Origin: Sphingobium sp. EM0848
Lineage (GTDB): Bacteria > Pseudomonadota > Alphaproteobacteria > Sphingomonadales > Sphingomonadaceae
Direction of reading: 5' to 3'
NCBI RefSeq assembly: GCF_013375555.1
Contig: NZ_JABXWB010000005.1
Location: 823,501 to 887,500, forward strand
DNA length: 64,000 bases
The position numbers were made by a program, and so were the translations under genes. Positions 1 to 8,168 of the stretch are shown here, in pieces (position 1 is the stretch's first letter; every line of letters begins with the position of its first letter). The notes below the pieces were generated by a model, which saw only the letters and a program-made list of their open reading frames with translations, did no database searches and was not told where the DNA came from.

Positions 1-730
1 GGTCGAAGAACAAGCCGGCGGTATACTGCCTGCTGCTTTGGTCGCCCAGTCGTTCGCCGGGAACGGCTTCGTTGCGCCACTGGCCATCGGTGTCGAACAG
101 CTTGAAGCCGGCTTGGAAGCCGATGCCGTCCATGATCGGGCCGGACAGCGAGGCGCTGAGTTCGCGGCGGTCGAAATTGCCGAGCGTGCCGACGACGCGG
201 CCTTCGAAATCCTTGCCCGGCCGCTTGAGAACTACGTTGATCGCGCCGCTGAGCGTTCCTCGACCGAAGACGGCCGATTGCGGGCCCTTGATGACTTCGA
301 CCCGTTCGATATTTGCGAGATCAAGCGATGAGAAGTCACCGAAATAGGGCGCGCCATCCAGAAAGATACCGACCTTGCCGTCGCTGAACAGGATGTTGGA
401 GGCGCCGCGCATGACCGGACGATCGCCGCCACGGCCGAAGGATTGCTGAATCTGGAAACCGGGCGTGAAGGCGGCGAGATCCGTGATATTCTGTGCCATT
501 TTGTCCTGGATCAGGGCGCTGTTGAATGCATTGACCGCGATCGGTACTTCAAGCAGCGTTTCCGCCCGCTTGCGCGCGGTGACGACGATGGCGTCCTGCG
601 AATCCGCGCTGGCGCTGGCCCCGGGATCATTGGCCGCATCTTGTGCGGAGGCCGGCATCGCGGCCGAAGCGAGTATGGCGGTAGAGATGATGAGCGCGAT
701 CCTGCGCGCCGAAAATGCTGATTTTTTCAT
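1..730 (-). CDS. TonB-dependent outer-membrane receptor, N-terminal part (runs off the window)
   Basis: Only the first 243 codons lie in the window; there is no stop before base 1. Translation starts at ATG 730-728 with GGGGGAG 11 bases upstream. Residues 1 to about 30 form a signal peptide (MKKS, a hydrophobic stretch, ending ASAQ). A TonB-box-like entry follows (DAIVVTARKRAETLLEVP), then plug signatures MRGASN, RVEVIKGPQSAVFGRG and GAINVV. Receptors of this family move bulky or scarce ligands across the outer membrane with TonB energy. It points the same way as the 1054-7017 operon but after a 323-base gap, so it may have its own promoter. The ligand cannot be told from the plug domain. Confidence 0.9.
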   Translation of the reverse strand, partial: MKKSAFSARRIALIISTAILASAAMPASAQDAANDPGASASADSQDAIVVTARKRAETLLEVPIAVNAFNSALIQDKMAQNITDLAAFTPGFQIQQSFGRGGDRPVMRGASNILFSDGKVGIFLDGAPYFGDFSSLDLANIERVEVIKGPQSAVFGRGTLSGAINVVLKRPGKDFEGRVVGTLGNFDRRELSASLSGPIMDGIGFQAGFKLFDTDGQWRNEAVPGERLGDQSSRQYTAGLFFD

Positions 731-1053
731 TTCCGAAAATACTCCCCCTCAGTAGAGCGGCGCTTTGCCGACATCTGTAATGCAGCATTGCCGTCACGCG
801 TAAAGTTGTCCAGACAAATTTTAAAAATTTGTCCGCATGTTTTGCGGCGTCCATACGGATTTTTACGGCGAGTTGCGGAAAAGCGCTATGATTCCATATT
901 TTGATTTGGCGCCAATAATGGCTGCGACGCTGCCCTTTTAGCCGGGCGCGCCCGAAGGAGCCTGAGAGGATTTGCGGAGGTCGCTATTCTCTGATTTGGC
1001 TACAAACGCTGTCGAACCATAGGCGCCACGTCCTATCCGATTCGGGTGTGCCC
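731..1053. other. Intergenic stretch upstream of the receptor gene
   Basis: No convincing gene is present; open frames here are short and lack family resemblance. The only clear structure is the palindrome cluster at 806-833. No hairpin followed by a T-run was seen after the DUF1838 gene stop at 1054, so read-through from the operon into the receptor gene is possible. Confidence 0.5.
806..833. promoter_or_regulatory. Palindrome cluster, candidate operator for the receptor gene
   Basis: Bases 813-833 form a perfect inverted repeat with 10-base arms, GACAAATTTT and AAAATTTGTC, around a single A. It overlaps a second one, TTGTC-CA-GACAA at 806-817. The cluster lies about 80 bases upstream of the receptor start at 730, a usual distance for an operator or promoter element. 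The binding protein is unknown. It could also be an AT-rich hairpin. Confidence 0.45.
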
Positions 1054-1962
1054 TCAATGTCCCGGATGGGCCGTCTGCGGCTGGTTCTGGCGGCGTTCGT
1101 CCACCCATTTCTTGAAGGCGGTCCAAGTGGTTTCATTGGGTCGCGCGTCGTCCGTGGGCGGCGCCTGCACATAGGTCGGATAGTTGGCGGTGATTTCGTC
1201 CTTCAACTGTTTTGGCAGCGCATCGAAACTGTCCAGCTTCGTTCCGACGGCGTTGAAGACCAGTTGTCCTTGTCGGCCCCGCATCTTCATCCACGGCATC
1301 CAGTCGGAAATGCGCACCCAGGATATCGAAGGATGTACGGTCGGATTCTTCGTGTCGAGAATTTCGTTCGCAGGGGCGATGAAGTCGAAAATCTCCATCG
1401 CATGATATTTGCCGCCGACATAATCCTGATAATCGCCCGCAAGGACATTATGATAGAAGAGCGGCACTTCCAGAGGCATGGCCAGCCACGGACCCATGCG
1501 TGTATAGCCCGGGCGAAAGGGCTTGCCGTCGGCGGAATAGGGAAAGGCGGTGGGCACGTTCACCGGATCATTAGCGACCTGCATCACCTCCACCGTCTCT
1601 CCGGTCCATGGATTGGTCCAGTTGCGGATCACTTCGCCTGATTTGGGGTCGGTGAACAGCATGATTTCACGGCTGACCTGGCGATATCCCTTGCCCCGTT
1701 TCGGGTCGATGACGGTCACGCACTGGCGGATATTCATGCCCTCGCCGGTGAAGAGCAGCCGATCCGGCTCGCCCTCGACCCGCGAGAAGATCTTGCCCGA
1801 CCATTGATAGACCGCCGGCGTGCCGTCCTTCGCGCCGCATTGCGCGCGCTTCATGATTTCGACGGCGTCTTCGGGCTTGCCCGGATCAAGCGCCCTTGCG
1901 AAGGCAGGTGTCGCCGCGAGAATGGCGAAAGTGCTGAAACCAAGCAAAAGGCTTTTGATCAT
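1054..1962 (-). CDS. Secreted DUF1838-family protein
   Basis: A 302-residue protein opening with a signal peptide (MIKSLLLGFSTFAILAATPAFA). The start at ATG 1962 is preferred because AAAAGGG sits 9 bases upstream; an ATG at 1971 abuts that sequence and is less likely. The body matches the DUF1838 family as I know it: NPWTGETVEV, a run of Trp/Tyr residues and a PFIT-like hydrophobic core. The family has no established reaction. It is the last gene of a tightly packed operon that also encodes a flavoprotein and a c-type cytochrome, so a periplasmic role in the same oxidation or binding process is inferred. It is 41 bases downstream of the cytochrome gene. Confidence 0.75.
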   Translation of the reverse strand: MIKSLLLGFSTFAILAATPAFARALDPGKPEDAVEIMKRAQCGAKDGTPAVYQWSGKIFSRVEGEPDRLLFTGEGMNIRQCVTVIDPKRGKGYRQVSREIMLFTDPKSGEVIRNWTNPWTGETVEVMQVANDPVNVPTAFPYSADGKPFRPGYTRMGPWLAMPLEVPLFYHNVLAGDYQDYVGGKYHAMEIFDFIAPANEILDTKNPTVHPSISWVRISDWMPWMKMRGRQGQLVFNAVGTKLDSFDALPKQLKDEITANYPTYVQAPPTDDARPNETTWTAFKKWVDERRQNQPQTAHPGH

Positions 1963-2003
1963 CCTATTCATCCCTTTTGATCCGGACAATGCTGTCGTGA
2001 TGC

Positions 2004-2378
2004 TTATTTGCTGCCTTCATTCTGCAGATAGTCGATGATCGCTTTTCTCTTCGCGGCATCCTGTACCCCGGGAAAATTCATGCGGGTGCTCGGAACGAGG
2101 GCTGCCGGTCCGGCAATGTAAGCGTCGAGTTTTTCAGTTGTCCAGACAATTCCGCTGCTCTTCATGGCACTGGAATATTTGAAATCGGGCTGGCTTGCCG
2201 CCGCCTTGCCGATGATGCCGTTGAGATTGGGGGCAGACAGGCCCGGCGCGCCCTTCTTGAAGCTGTGACAGGTTTTACACTGGGCCACAGGATTGACCGG
2301 TTCGGCGGCCTTTTGTCCGCCGCAGGCGGTCAGCGTCAGGCCGGAAAGTGCAAGCGCGGCGGAACGGATAAACTTCAT
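2004..2378 (-). CDS. Class I c-type cytochrome, probable lipoprotein
   Basis: The 124-residue protein begins with a lipoprotein-type signal (MKFIRSAALALSGLTLTAC, lipid-modified Cys at residue 19). It carries one haem-binding site CKTCH (Cys34, Cys37, His38) and a likely axial Met100 in STRMNFPG, as in small monohaem cytochromes c. It should sit in the periplasm anchored to a membrane and carry single electrons. The gene follows the flavoprotein gene by 23 bases. This flavoprotein plus cytochrome order is that of flavocytochromes such as p-cresol methylhydroxylase (PchF/PchC), so I infer that it takes electrons from the neighbouring flavoprotein. Confidence 0.85.
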   Translation of the reverse strand: MKFIRSAALALSGLTLTACGGQKAAEPVNPVAQCKTCHSFKKGAPGLSAPNLNGIIGKAAASQPDFKYSSAMKSSGIVWTTEKLDAYIAGPAALVPSTRMNFPGVQDAAKRKAIIDYLQNEGSK

Positions 2379-2401
2379 GATGGCCATTTCCCTGGGATAT
2401 G

Positions 2402-3970
2402 TCAGGCGAAACCCAGAACGCCGGGATTCATAAGTCCCCGAGGATCGAGCGCCTGTTTGATGGTGAGAAGCAACTGTTCCGGCGCGGGCGAAAGGGCCGC
2501 GCGGAAAGGATAGGTGCGCCCGATCTGGTTGGACGCCGCGCCAAGACTGTGGAATAACTCCACGGTCTGCTGACGGAGCCTGTCGACGAGCATGCGGCCT
2601 GCTGGATTGGGTGCTGGTTCGGTGAAGCCGGCGAGATGGACCGGCTCAGGCGCTATACGATGCAGAGGCTGCCAGCTGTCCTGCCAGTGGAAGACGGGTT
2701 CGAAGCTGAAACAATGGTTGGCGAGCGCGGAGACAAGGCGGGTATGGCTCACACCGCATGCCGCCATTTCTTCGGCATGGGGTGCGATCATGGCGTCGAA
2801 GGCGTCGATCAGGCGATGCGCGTCGGAATGCGCGATCTTGGCATTGAGCGCCGCCCAGCGGCCGCCCCGCGGGCCAAGCACGCCGTTCAGATTGGCGAAG
2901 ATCTCCGCCCGCGCGACACGGGGAATGGTAGGCGCGACGACGATCCCGCCCCTTTGCACCGCGATGCGCTGCGCCGCGTCGAGGTCCGCTTCCACCGCTG
3001 GGGCAGAGCGTCCGGCGGCCGTCAGGTGAAGGGAGAAGTGGCCTTCTGGAATGAAGTCCGTGCCCCCCTTGGCAAGGGATGCGAGCGCCTTGACGGCCTT
3101 GAGCGCGCCACCGGCTTCACGGGCGACCGACATGGCGGTTTTTGCCATGGTGGTTGCGTCGGTATGGACCGCGCCCGCCGCACTGGGGTCCAGAATATAG
3201 ACTTCCTCCGCCAGATCGGCGCGTGCGATCTCGCACAGCGCATCGGCGGCCTGCTTGATGCAGGCGAAGGCGAAGCTGGCATAGCCCTGCTCCGCAGGGG
3301 TGCGGATCAGGCGGAAGGTTGCTTCGGTCTTGATGCCGAACATGCCGCCATCATGGGTGAAGAGGCCCGTGAGGTCGGGGCCGAAGCTGCGCAATATGGG
3401 CTTGCTGGGCTGGGCAAGGGCGCCCTGGCCGGTGCGCAAGATGATGCCGTCGGCCAGGACGACTTCCATCCCCAGGACATTTTCCGCAGCTGATCCATAG
3501 CGCGCCGAACCGAAGAACAGTGCGCCATGGCCAAGCCCGCCGCCCACTGTCGCGCCGGCACCGGAAAATGTGCCGATGAAGGGCAGGCGCAGCCCGTGTG
3601 GCTTCAGCGCGTCGTTGATCTGCTTCCATGTCACGCCCGCCTGGACGGTGATCGTCATATCTTCTTCAGCGATGTCGAGGATGCGGTTCATGCCGCGCAT
3701 GTCGACCGTGACCGTCCGGGCGGAGGGCGGGGCATAGCCGCCGGTATAGCTGAGGCCGCCGCCGCGCGGGACGACGGCATGGCCCTGCGCCGTGGCCGCC
3801 GCGACGATGGCGACGACATCGGCCGCATCGCGCGGCACGATCATGGCGGCGGGGCGCTCGGCCATCACATGGACGTCGTTCGCCGCCAGCGTCAGGGCTT
3901 CGTCGTCGGTGCGAACGGCATCGGCGCCAAGGCGCGCCGTCAGCATGTCAACCAGGGTGCGATCGGTCAC
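2402..3970 (-). CDS. FAD-binding oxidoreductase of the vanillyl-alcohol oxidase / p-cresol hydroxylase type
   Basis: A 522-residue flavoprotein with the FAD-binding-4 (PCMH) fold: the phosphate-binding segment VPRGGGLSYTGG near residue 70, VDMRGMNRIL, then GATVGGGLGHGALFFGSARYG and a C-terminal RGLMNPGVLGFA ending, as in VAO/PCMH enzymes. The family oxidises p-alkylphenols, lactate-like acids and related alcohols. The start is GTG 3970, which overlaps the TGA of the upstream membrane-protein gene (GTGA), so the genes are translationally coupled. No signal peptide is visible. The next gene encodes a c-type cytochrome, so electrons probably leave to a haem rather than to oxygen. The substrate is unknown. 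Confidence 0.85.
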   Translation of the reverse strand: MTDRTLVDMLTARLGADAVRTDDEALTLAANDVHVMAERPAAMIVPRDAADVVAIVAAATAQGHAVVPRGGGLSYTGGYAPPSARTVTVDMRGMNRILDIAEEDMTITVQAGVTWKQINDALKPHGLRLPFIGTFSGAGATVGGGLGHGALFFGSARYGSAAENVLGMEVVLADGIILRTGQGALAQPSKPILRSFGPDLTGLFTHDGGMFGIKTEATFRLIRTPAEQGYASFAFACIKQAADALCEIARADLAEEVYILDPSAAGAVHTDATTMAKTAMSVAREAGGALKAVKALASLAKGGTDFIPEGHFSLHLTAAGRSAPAVEADLDAAQRIAVQRGGIVVAPTIPRVARAEIFANLNGVLGPRGGRWAALNAKIAHSDAHRLIDAFDAMIAPHAEEMAACGVSHTRLVSALANHCFSFEPVFHWQDSWQPLHRIAPEPVHLAGFTEPAPNPAGRMLVDRLRQQTVELFHSLGAASNQIGRTYPFRAALSPAPEQLLLTIKQALDPRGLMNPGVLGFA

Positions 3971-4629
3971 ACGGGCTTCCAGACGCTGACGAAGGTGATC
4001 GCGCTGATGAAGACCCACAGCAGCAGCAGCACCGACGTCGCCCGCACATAGGTCCGCTTGATGATCGCATTGGTCTCATCGGTCGGCCCTTCGCGCGCCA
4101 TGATCGCCCAGGTGCGGAAATGCGCAATGAGCGCAAGGCGGATGCCGACGCCGCACATCATGACGCAGGCGAACAGCGCCAGTTTCCAGCGCAGCCATTG
4201 CGGCATGTCCCATGCTCCGCCGATCAGCCCGGTAGTGACGCCTAGCAGGACCGCCATCAACAGATAGCGCGAACCGCGATCGATAACGCCCAGCGTCTTG
4301 CCAATGCGGCTGTGACGCAGGCGATGGACCAGTTCGACAAAGGTGAACCAGAGCGCACCGAAAATGCCGAAGCCGATCGCCGTTGCCTCTCCCCCGGGGA
4401 TATAGCCGTAAAGCGCGGCGATCGCGGGACCAAGGCTGGCCTGCAGCACGAGGGCATAGCGGACATGCTGGTCCACATGCATCACATGCTCCATCAGCCG
4501 CGAACGCTCCTCGAACGGCATGCGGTCGCTGAAGGACACGTAGCGATAGGTACTGTTGATCACGAATTCGGAACCGAGCCAATAGCCCAGCACGGCGATA
4601 TGGGCGGCGAGCAGCCAGGTGACGATCAT
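3967..4629 (-). CDS. Multi-pass membrane protein of unknown function
   Basis: A 220-residue protein with about five or six hydrophobic segments (near residues 1-20, 60-80, 85-103, 122-142, 148-170 and 195-216). A His-rich stretch, MEHVMHVDQHVRYAL, lies before the second segment; such histidines could bind haem or metal, but this is only a guess. I do not recognise the family with certainty. The gene overlaps its upstream neighbour by 4 bases (ATGA) and the flavoprotein gene by 4 bases (GTGA). The setting suggests an inner-membrane partner of the flavoprotein/cytochrome pair. Confidence 0.75.
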   Translation of the reverse strand: MIVTWLLAAHIAVLGYWLGSEFVINSTYRYVSFSDRMPFEERSRLMEHVMHVDQHVRYALVLQASLGPAIAALYGYIPGGEATAIGFGIFGALWFTFVELVHRLRHSRIGKTLGVIDRGSRYLLMAVLLGVTTGLIGGAWDMPQWLRWKLALFACVMMCGVGIRLALIAHFRTWAIMAREGPTDETNAIIKRTYVRATSVLLLLWVFISAITFVSVWKPV

Positions 4630-5357
4630 GCGGCCGTCTCCGTCCGGTCATAGGCGGTCAGTTCATAGGCGGTCTGCATATAGCCGCCGACTGCCGCCTT
4701 CAGCAGCACATAGTCGCCATCGTCGGTGCACCACAGGTCGTAGGGCGGGTGTTCCAGCAACAGGCCGGGAATGTCGGTGAAGCGGAAATGCAGCGCATCG
4801 AAGCGCCCCGCCGCGACCTTCACCGTTTCCCGTCCGACAAATTCGATGGCGAGGTCGATCGGGAACAGCATCGGCCCGGTCGCGCCGCGATGGTCGGGGG
4901 AGGAGAGCAGGATGTTGCAGAATACCTGCACGCCCGGTCCCTGCGACAGGTCGTAGAGGCTGAGCAGGAAGCCATCATTCACCATTGCATGATTGCCGAA
5001 GGCCGCCAGCGGCGCGTCCAGCTCCATGCGCTGGGAAACGCGCCCCTCGATGGTGGTCATCGCCTCGCACTCGGCAAATGTGTTCGCGAAACGGAACCAG
5101 CCCGACCCACGGAACTCGCCGCCCACGGCGATGCGCACGAAGCTTTCCTTCGGCCGCCCGTCGCTGCCGATGCGCAGGTTGACGTCGCGCACGACCGAAG
5201 GGGCGTCGTCGATCTGCCCGTGCGCGGCGATGGTGCGGCAGCCGTCGGCGTGGAAATCCATGCGGAAATGTTCACGACCACGGCCCTGGCCCATGCGTTC
5301 CGGCTTGGTGCTGGTATAGAGGATCGTGCCGGTTACACTGCGGGTTACACCATTCAT
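4626..5357 (-). CDS. Conserved hypothetical protein in the flavocytochrome operon
   Basis: A 243-residue soluble-looking protein without signal peptide or membrane segment. The C-terminal part (AAGRFDALHFRF, then PYDLWCTDDGDYVLLKAAV) resembles the beta-rich end of DUF3108-like proteins, where a DLW motif is followed by strands, but this is a weak resemblance. The function is unknown. It overlaps the Tat nitrilase-like gene upstream and the membrane-protein gene downstream by 4 bases each, which strongly supports it as a real gene in the same operon. Confidence 0.75.
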   Translation of the reverse strand: MNGVTRSVTGTILYTSTKPERMGQGRGREHFRMDFHADGCRTIAAHGQIDDAPSVVRDVNLRIGSDGRPKESFVRIAVGGEFRGSGWFRFANTFAECEAMTTIEGRVSQRMELDAPLAAFGNHAMVNDGFLLSLYDLSQGPGVQVFCNILLSSPDHRGATGPMLFPIDLAIEFVGRETVKVAAGRFDALHFRFTDIPGLLLEHPPYDLWCTDDGDYVLLKAAVGGYMQTAYELTAYDRTETAA

Positions 5358-6496
5358 TTCCAGACACCTTTGTCTCGCAGATAGCGCCCGGCGTCCTTCA
5401 GATCGCTGGGCAGATAGTTATCGAACAGGTTCGGCGGGAAGCGCGGCGTATAGCCATTGAACACATCCATATAGAGTTGCGGATGGATCGTCGGCTGGCG
5501 GTGCCGCGCACGGAAGGCGCCGATGGAGATGTGCGCCGTCACCATCGTTTCATTGGGCGATTTTGCAATCGCCATGACTTCGCCATCGGGTCCGTAAATG
5601 GCGGAACCGCCGGCGTTCGTATCCTCGAAGAAAGGTGATCCGGGCGAGATCGCATTGTTCGAAACGGCGGTATAGACGCTGTTGTAGAGAGAGGTCGCGG
5701 CAATGTCGGCGGGCACGAAACCGCCGGTCGCCGTGCGCAGGATGACTTCGGCTCCCTTGATCGCCAGGGCGCGGAACAGTTCCGGTTCGCGCTGGACCGA
5801 GCTGGTCGCCAGATTGCCGATCGGCGTCTGGATGACGGGCAGGATCGCGTCGCGCCCGTACATTTCGACGAAACGGTCGAGTACATCGTAGATGGTCGTC
5901 GTGAACAGCTCGATCTCGCCGCCGAACGCGCCCTTGATGTTGCGTGCCTTCCAGCCGCGCGAGAGGATGCGGCCATCGGGACCGATGACGGTGGTGATGG
6001 ACAGCGCATGGCCGGGCCAGTCGGGATCGCGCACATAGGAGCCGAATACGACATAGGTGCCGTATTGGCGGGCCTTTTTCGTAATGGCTTCGGTCTCCAC
6101 GCCGGGGATTTCGATGGCGACCTTCAGCACGTCCTGCCGCGTCCAGCCCGCGCCGAAGCCGGTGATCGGAAATTCGTGGAAGAGCAGCAGATCAGGACCG
6201 CCGCCAAAGGCGAAGGCGGCGTCGATCAGGCTCAACATATGGTTGAGGTTGTCGCGCCGGCTCGCCTCGACGCGGGCAAGGTCGACGGGGATGGAGCGCG
6301 CCTGCACCACGCCCAGCGTCCAGCTTTCCCTGGTCAGTGGAGCGATGGGATAGCGACCGTCAGGGCTGACGCTGACGTCTGCCTTGGGCGCGGAGGGGGT
6401 GGCAGCGGCCTGGCCCGAAACGCCGAGAGCGGCAGAGAGGCCAATGCCTCCCGCCGCACCCAACAGCGCTCTGCGTGAAAGCGCCGCTGCGTTCAT
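5354..6496 (-). CDS. Tat-exported carbon-nitrogen hydrolase homologue with Ser in place of the nucleophilic Cys
   Basis: The 380-residue protein starts with a twin-arginine signal (SRRALLGAAGGIGLSAALGVSG), so it is probably exported folded. The nitrilase-superfamily core is clear: Glu108 in LLLFHEFPITGF, Lys183 in SRGWKARN, and the downstream block EPELFRALAIKGAEVILR. In active members the third catalytic residue is Cys in a CYDxRFPE-type motif; here the aligned stretch reads ATSSVQREPE, giving Ser232 (AGC, bases 5803-5801). The fold is therefore secure but amidase or nitrilase activity is doubtful. It may be a Ser-dependent variant, a binding protein or an inactive partner. It overlaps both neighbours by 4 bases. 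Confidence 0.85.
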   Translation of the reverse strand: MNAAALSRRALLGAAGGIGLSAALGVSGQAAATPSAPKADVSVSPDGRYPIAPLTRESWTLGVVQARSIPVDLARVEASRRDNLNHMLSLIDAAFAFGGGPDLLLFHEFPITGFGAGWTRQDVLKVAIEIPGVETEAITKKARQYGTYVVFGSYVRDPDWPGHALSITTVIGPDGRILSRGWKARNIKGAFGGEIELFTTTIYDVLDRFVEMYGRDAILPVIQTPIGNLATSSVQREPELFRALAIKGAEVILRTATGGFVPADIAATSLYNSVYTAVSNNAISPGSPFFEDTNAGGSAIYGPDGEVMAIAKSPNETMVTAHISIGAFRARHRQPTIHPQLYMDVFNGYTPRFPPNLFDNYLPSDLKDAGRYLRDKGVWK

Positions 6497-7017
6497 AGCG
6501 CCGCCCGGGGACGGTAGCTGTAGTAGCTCGGATCGTCATAGGCCTGCCAATCGCGCGAGACCCGGTTTTCGTTGATCACGGTGCGCTGGAACAGGCGGCC
6601 CTTGCGATACCAGTGCCAGGTCCGGTTCTTGGCATCGCCGTCTTCGGCGACGGTGATCATCTCATAATAGCGGAAGTCGGGCTCGTGCGTCCGCGTCCAG
6701 CCGACCATGATGGTGCGGTTGGTTTCGTCATAGTTGAGCGCGCCGACGAAGCCGTCAATCAGCTCATTCTTGATCCAGATGCGGTCACCCTGGAACGTGC
6801 CGTCGAAATAGCGGATTTCCTGCGTGCCGTCGGCCCAGGTGTAGATGTTGGTCTGGCTCAGCTTTGCAACGCCGTCGGGGCCGTCGGTCAGGCGGCAGAC
6901 GAGGCGTGACTTGTGGCGGTCGATGATGTTGTGGTCGGCGTCGAGATGGACATATTCGCCCTCCCAAACACCGGCCTGATCGGCGACGATCGGTTGCTTT
7001 TCGGTAATGATCTGCAT
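6493..7017 (-). CDS. Lipocalin-like (DUF3598-type) hypothetical protein, first gene of the operon
   Basis: A 174-residue protein without signal peptide, rich in Trp, Tyr and alternating hydrophobic residues (GVWEGEYVHLD, FQGDRIWIKN, RTWHWYRKG). This is the pattern of a small beta-barrel such as DUF3598/lipocalin-like domains. A barrel could bind a hydrophobic ligand, but no substrate can be named. It is the first gene of the minus-strand operon and ends in a 4-base overlap with the nitrilase-like gene. The promoter should lie in 7018-7113, shared with the divergent LysR gene. Confidence 0.7.
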   Translation of the reverse strand: MQIITEKQPIVADQAGVWEGEYVHLDADHNIIDRHKSRLVCRLTDGPDGVAKLSQTNIYTWADGTQEIRYFDGTFQGDRIWIKNELIDGFVGALNYDETNRTIMVGWTRTHEPDFRYYEMITVAEDGDAKNRTWHWYRKGRLFQRTVINENRVSRDWQAYDDPSYYSYRPRAAL

Positions 7018-7075
7018 GGGCCCTCACTCTCTCTGTGCTCCGATCATTGCGCAGGGTGGGATATGAAGCGAACAA

Positions 7076-7106
7076 CAAATGATCTATTTGAACAACCATG
7101 GGTTGT
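7076..7106. promoter_or_regulatory. Two inverted repeats in the divergent LysR/operon promoter
   Basis: The 96-base gap between the operon and the LysR gene holds CAAAT-GATCT-ATTTG (7076-7090) and ACAACC-ATG-GGTTGT (7092-7106), both with perfect arms. The second ends 7 bases before the LysR start. LysR regulators usually bind dyads in such divergent gaps, acting on both the target operon and their own gene. These are therefore candidate operators. Confidence 0.5.
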
Positions 7107-7113
7107 GTATTAG

Positions 7114-8013
7114 ATGGCTATGGAATCACGGCAGGTACGGCATTTTCTGGCCGCATATGACATGGGCACCTTCGCTTCCGCTGCGGAATGGCTGGGGCTG
7201 AGCCAACAGGCGATCAGCAAGAGCATCCTGCGTCTTGAAGCGCAGTTGGGTGTGCGCTTGTTCGAACGGGACGGACGTCGGGTGCGTCCGACCCCCTATG
7301 CGGAACTTTTCCTGCCCCATGCCCGTGCCATTGCGGCGGAGAGTGATCGTTTTCGCGCCGACCTGACCGACATGCTGGGTGGGCGGCATGGCCGTCTGCG
7401 GATCGGCGTGGGCCCCAGCGCTGCGGCGGATGTCGTTGCCAGCGCGGTGAAGATGTTGACCGCGAACCGGGCCGATGTGCGCCTGACCGTGCTGGCGGGC
7501 GTCTACGAAATGATGGTCAACGATCTTTTGCTCGGCAAGCTGGATGTAATCGTTGCGGTCCGTCAGGTCGACCGCCACGACCCTCTCATCCATGAGGAGG
7601 TGCTGGGTGACATCCGTTATGGGGTCTTCGCCGGCGCAGGACATCCGCTGGCGAACAGAGGGCGCGTGACGCTCCAGGATCTGAAGAATGAGCGCTGGCT
7701 GGCCGGTGCCAATATCGGCGCGGTGGAGCAGGCGATCAATGCCAGTTTCCGTGCTGCCGAAATGGTGCGGCCGCAGCCCGAAATCGAGACGACATCGGTC
7801 ATCTTCACGCTGGCGGTGCTGGAGGGTGGAATGCACCTGACGATCCTGCCCGAAATGCTGCTGGCGCGCGATCTGCAGGCTGGGCGGATCGTTAGGATCG
7901 ATGTCGATGTCGAACCCTGGACCCGGCCACTGATCGTCGCGACGCGGGTCCGGGCACCCAAGCCACCCATTGTGGACAGCTTCATGGCCAATCTTCTGGA
8001 GGCCATAGGTTGA
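7114..8013 (+). CDS. LysR-family transcriptional regulator
   Basis: A 299-residue protein with a winged helix-turn-helix in residues 5-65 (RQVRHFLAAYDMGTFASAAE, then LGLSQQAISKSILRLEAQLG and LFERDGR), followed by a two-lobed effector-binding domain. It is transcribed divergently from the 1054-7017 operon, the classic arrangement for a LysR activator of its neighbour. I infer that it senses the operon's substrate or a breakdown product. A second in-frame ATG at 7120 is possible. Nothing in the sequence names the effector. Confidence 0.9.
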   Translation: MAMESRQVRHFLAAYDMGTFASAAEWLGLSQQAISKSILRLEAQLGVRLFERDGRRVRPTPYAELFLPHARAIAAESDRFRADLTDMLGGRHGRLRIGVGPSAAADVVASAVKMLTANRADVRLTVLAGVYEMMVNDLLLGKLDVIVAVRQVDRHDPLIHEEVLGDIRYGVFAGAGHPLANRGRVTLQDLKNERWLAGANIGAVEQAINASFRAAEMVRPQPEIETTSVIFTLAVLEGGMHLTILPEMLLARDLQAGRIVRIDVDVEPWTRPLIVATRVRAPKPPIVDSFMANLLEAIG

Positions 8014-8078
8014 GCGGCGGTGTAGTGTTTAGGGGTTGCTCTTGATGATCGAGCGCATCGGCATCTTGCGGACGTGCA

Positions 8079-8168
8079 TCACGCCCTTTCTGTCATGCAT
8101 ATCGGCAGTCGCTTCATTCCCATGAGGAAGACAGCCAATAAAGGCTCCATCTTTCCTGAAGAATCATC
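8079..8168 (-). other. In-frame continuation of the P450 after the amber stop
   Basis: Reading on past TAG 8171-8169 gives DDSSGKMEPLLAVFLMGMKR followed by LPICMTERA and TGA (8081-8079). P450s of this class typically end with a strand pair carrying an (R/M)G-x-x-x-LPV-type sequence, here MGMKRLPI. The segment therefore is most likely the ancestral C-terminus. This supports a point mutation in the gene, amber suppression, or a base error in the sequence. Confidence 0.7.

Noticed and set aside
2138..2149. TTGTCCAGACAA, the same 12-mer as at 806-817
   Set aside because: It lies inside the cytochrome c coding sequence where codon use explains it; treated as chance.
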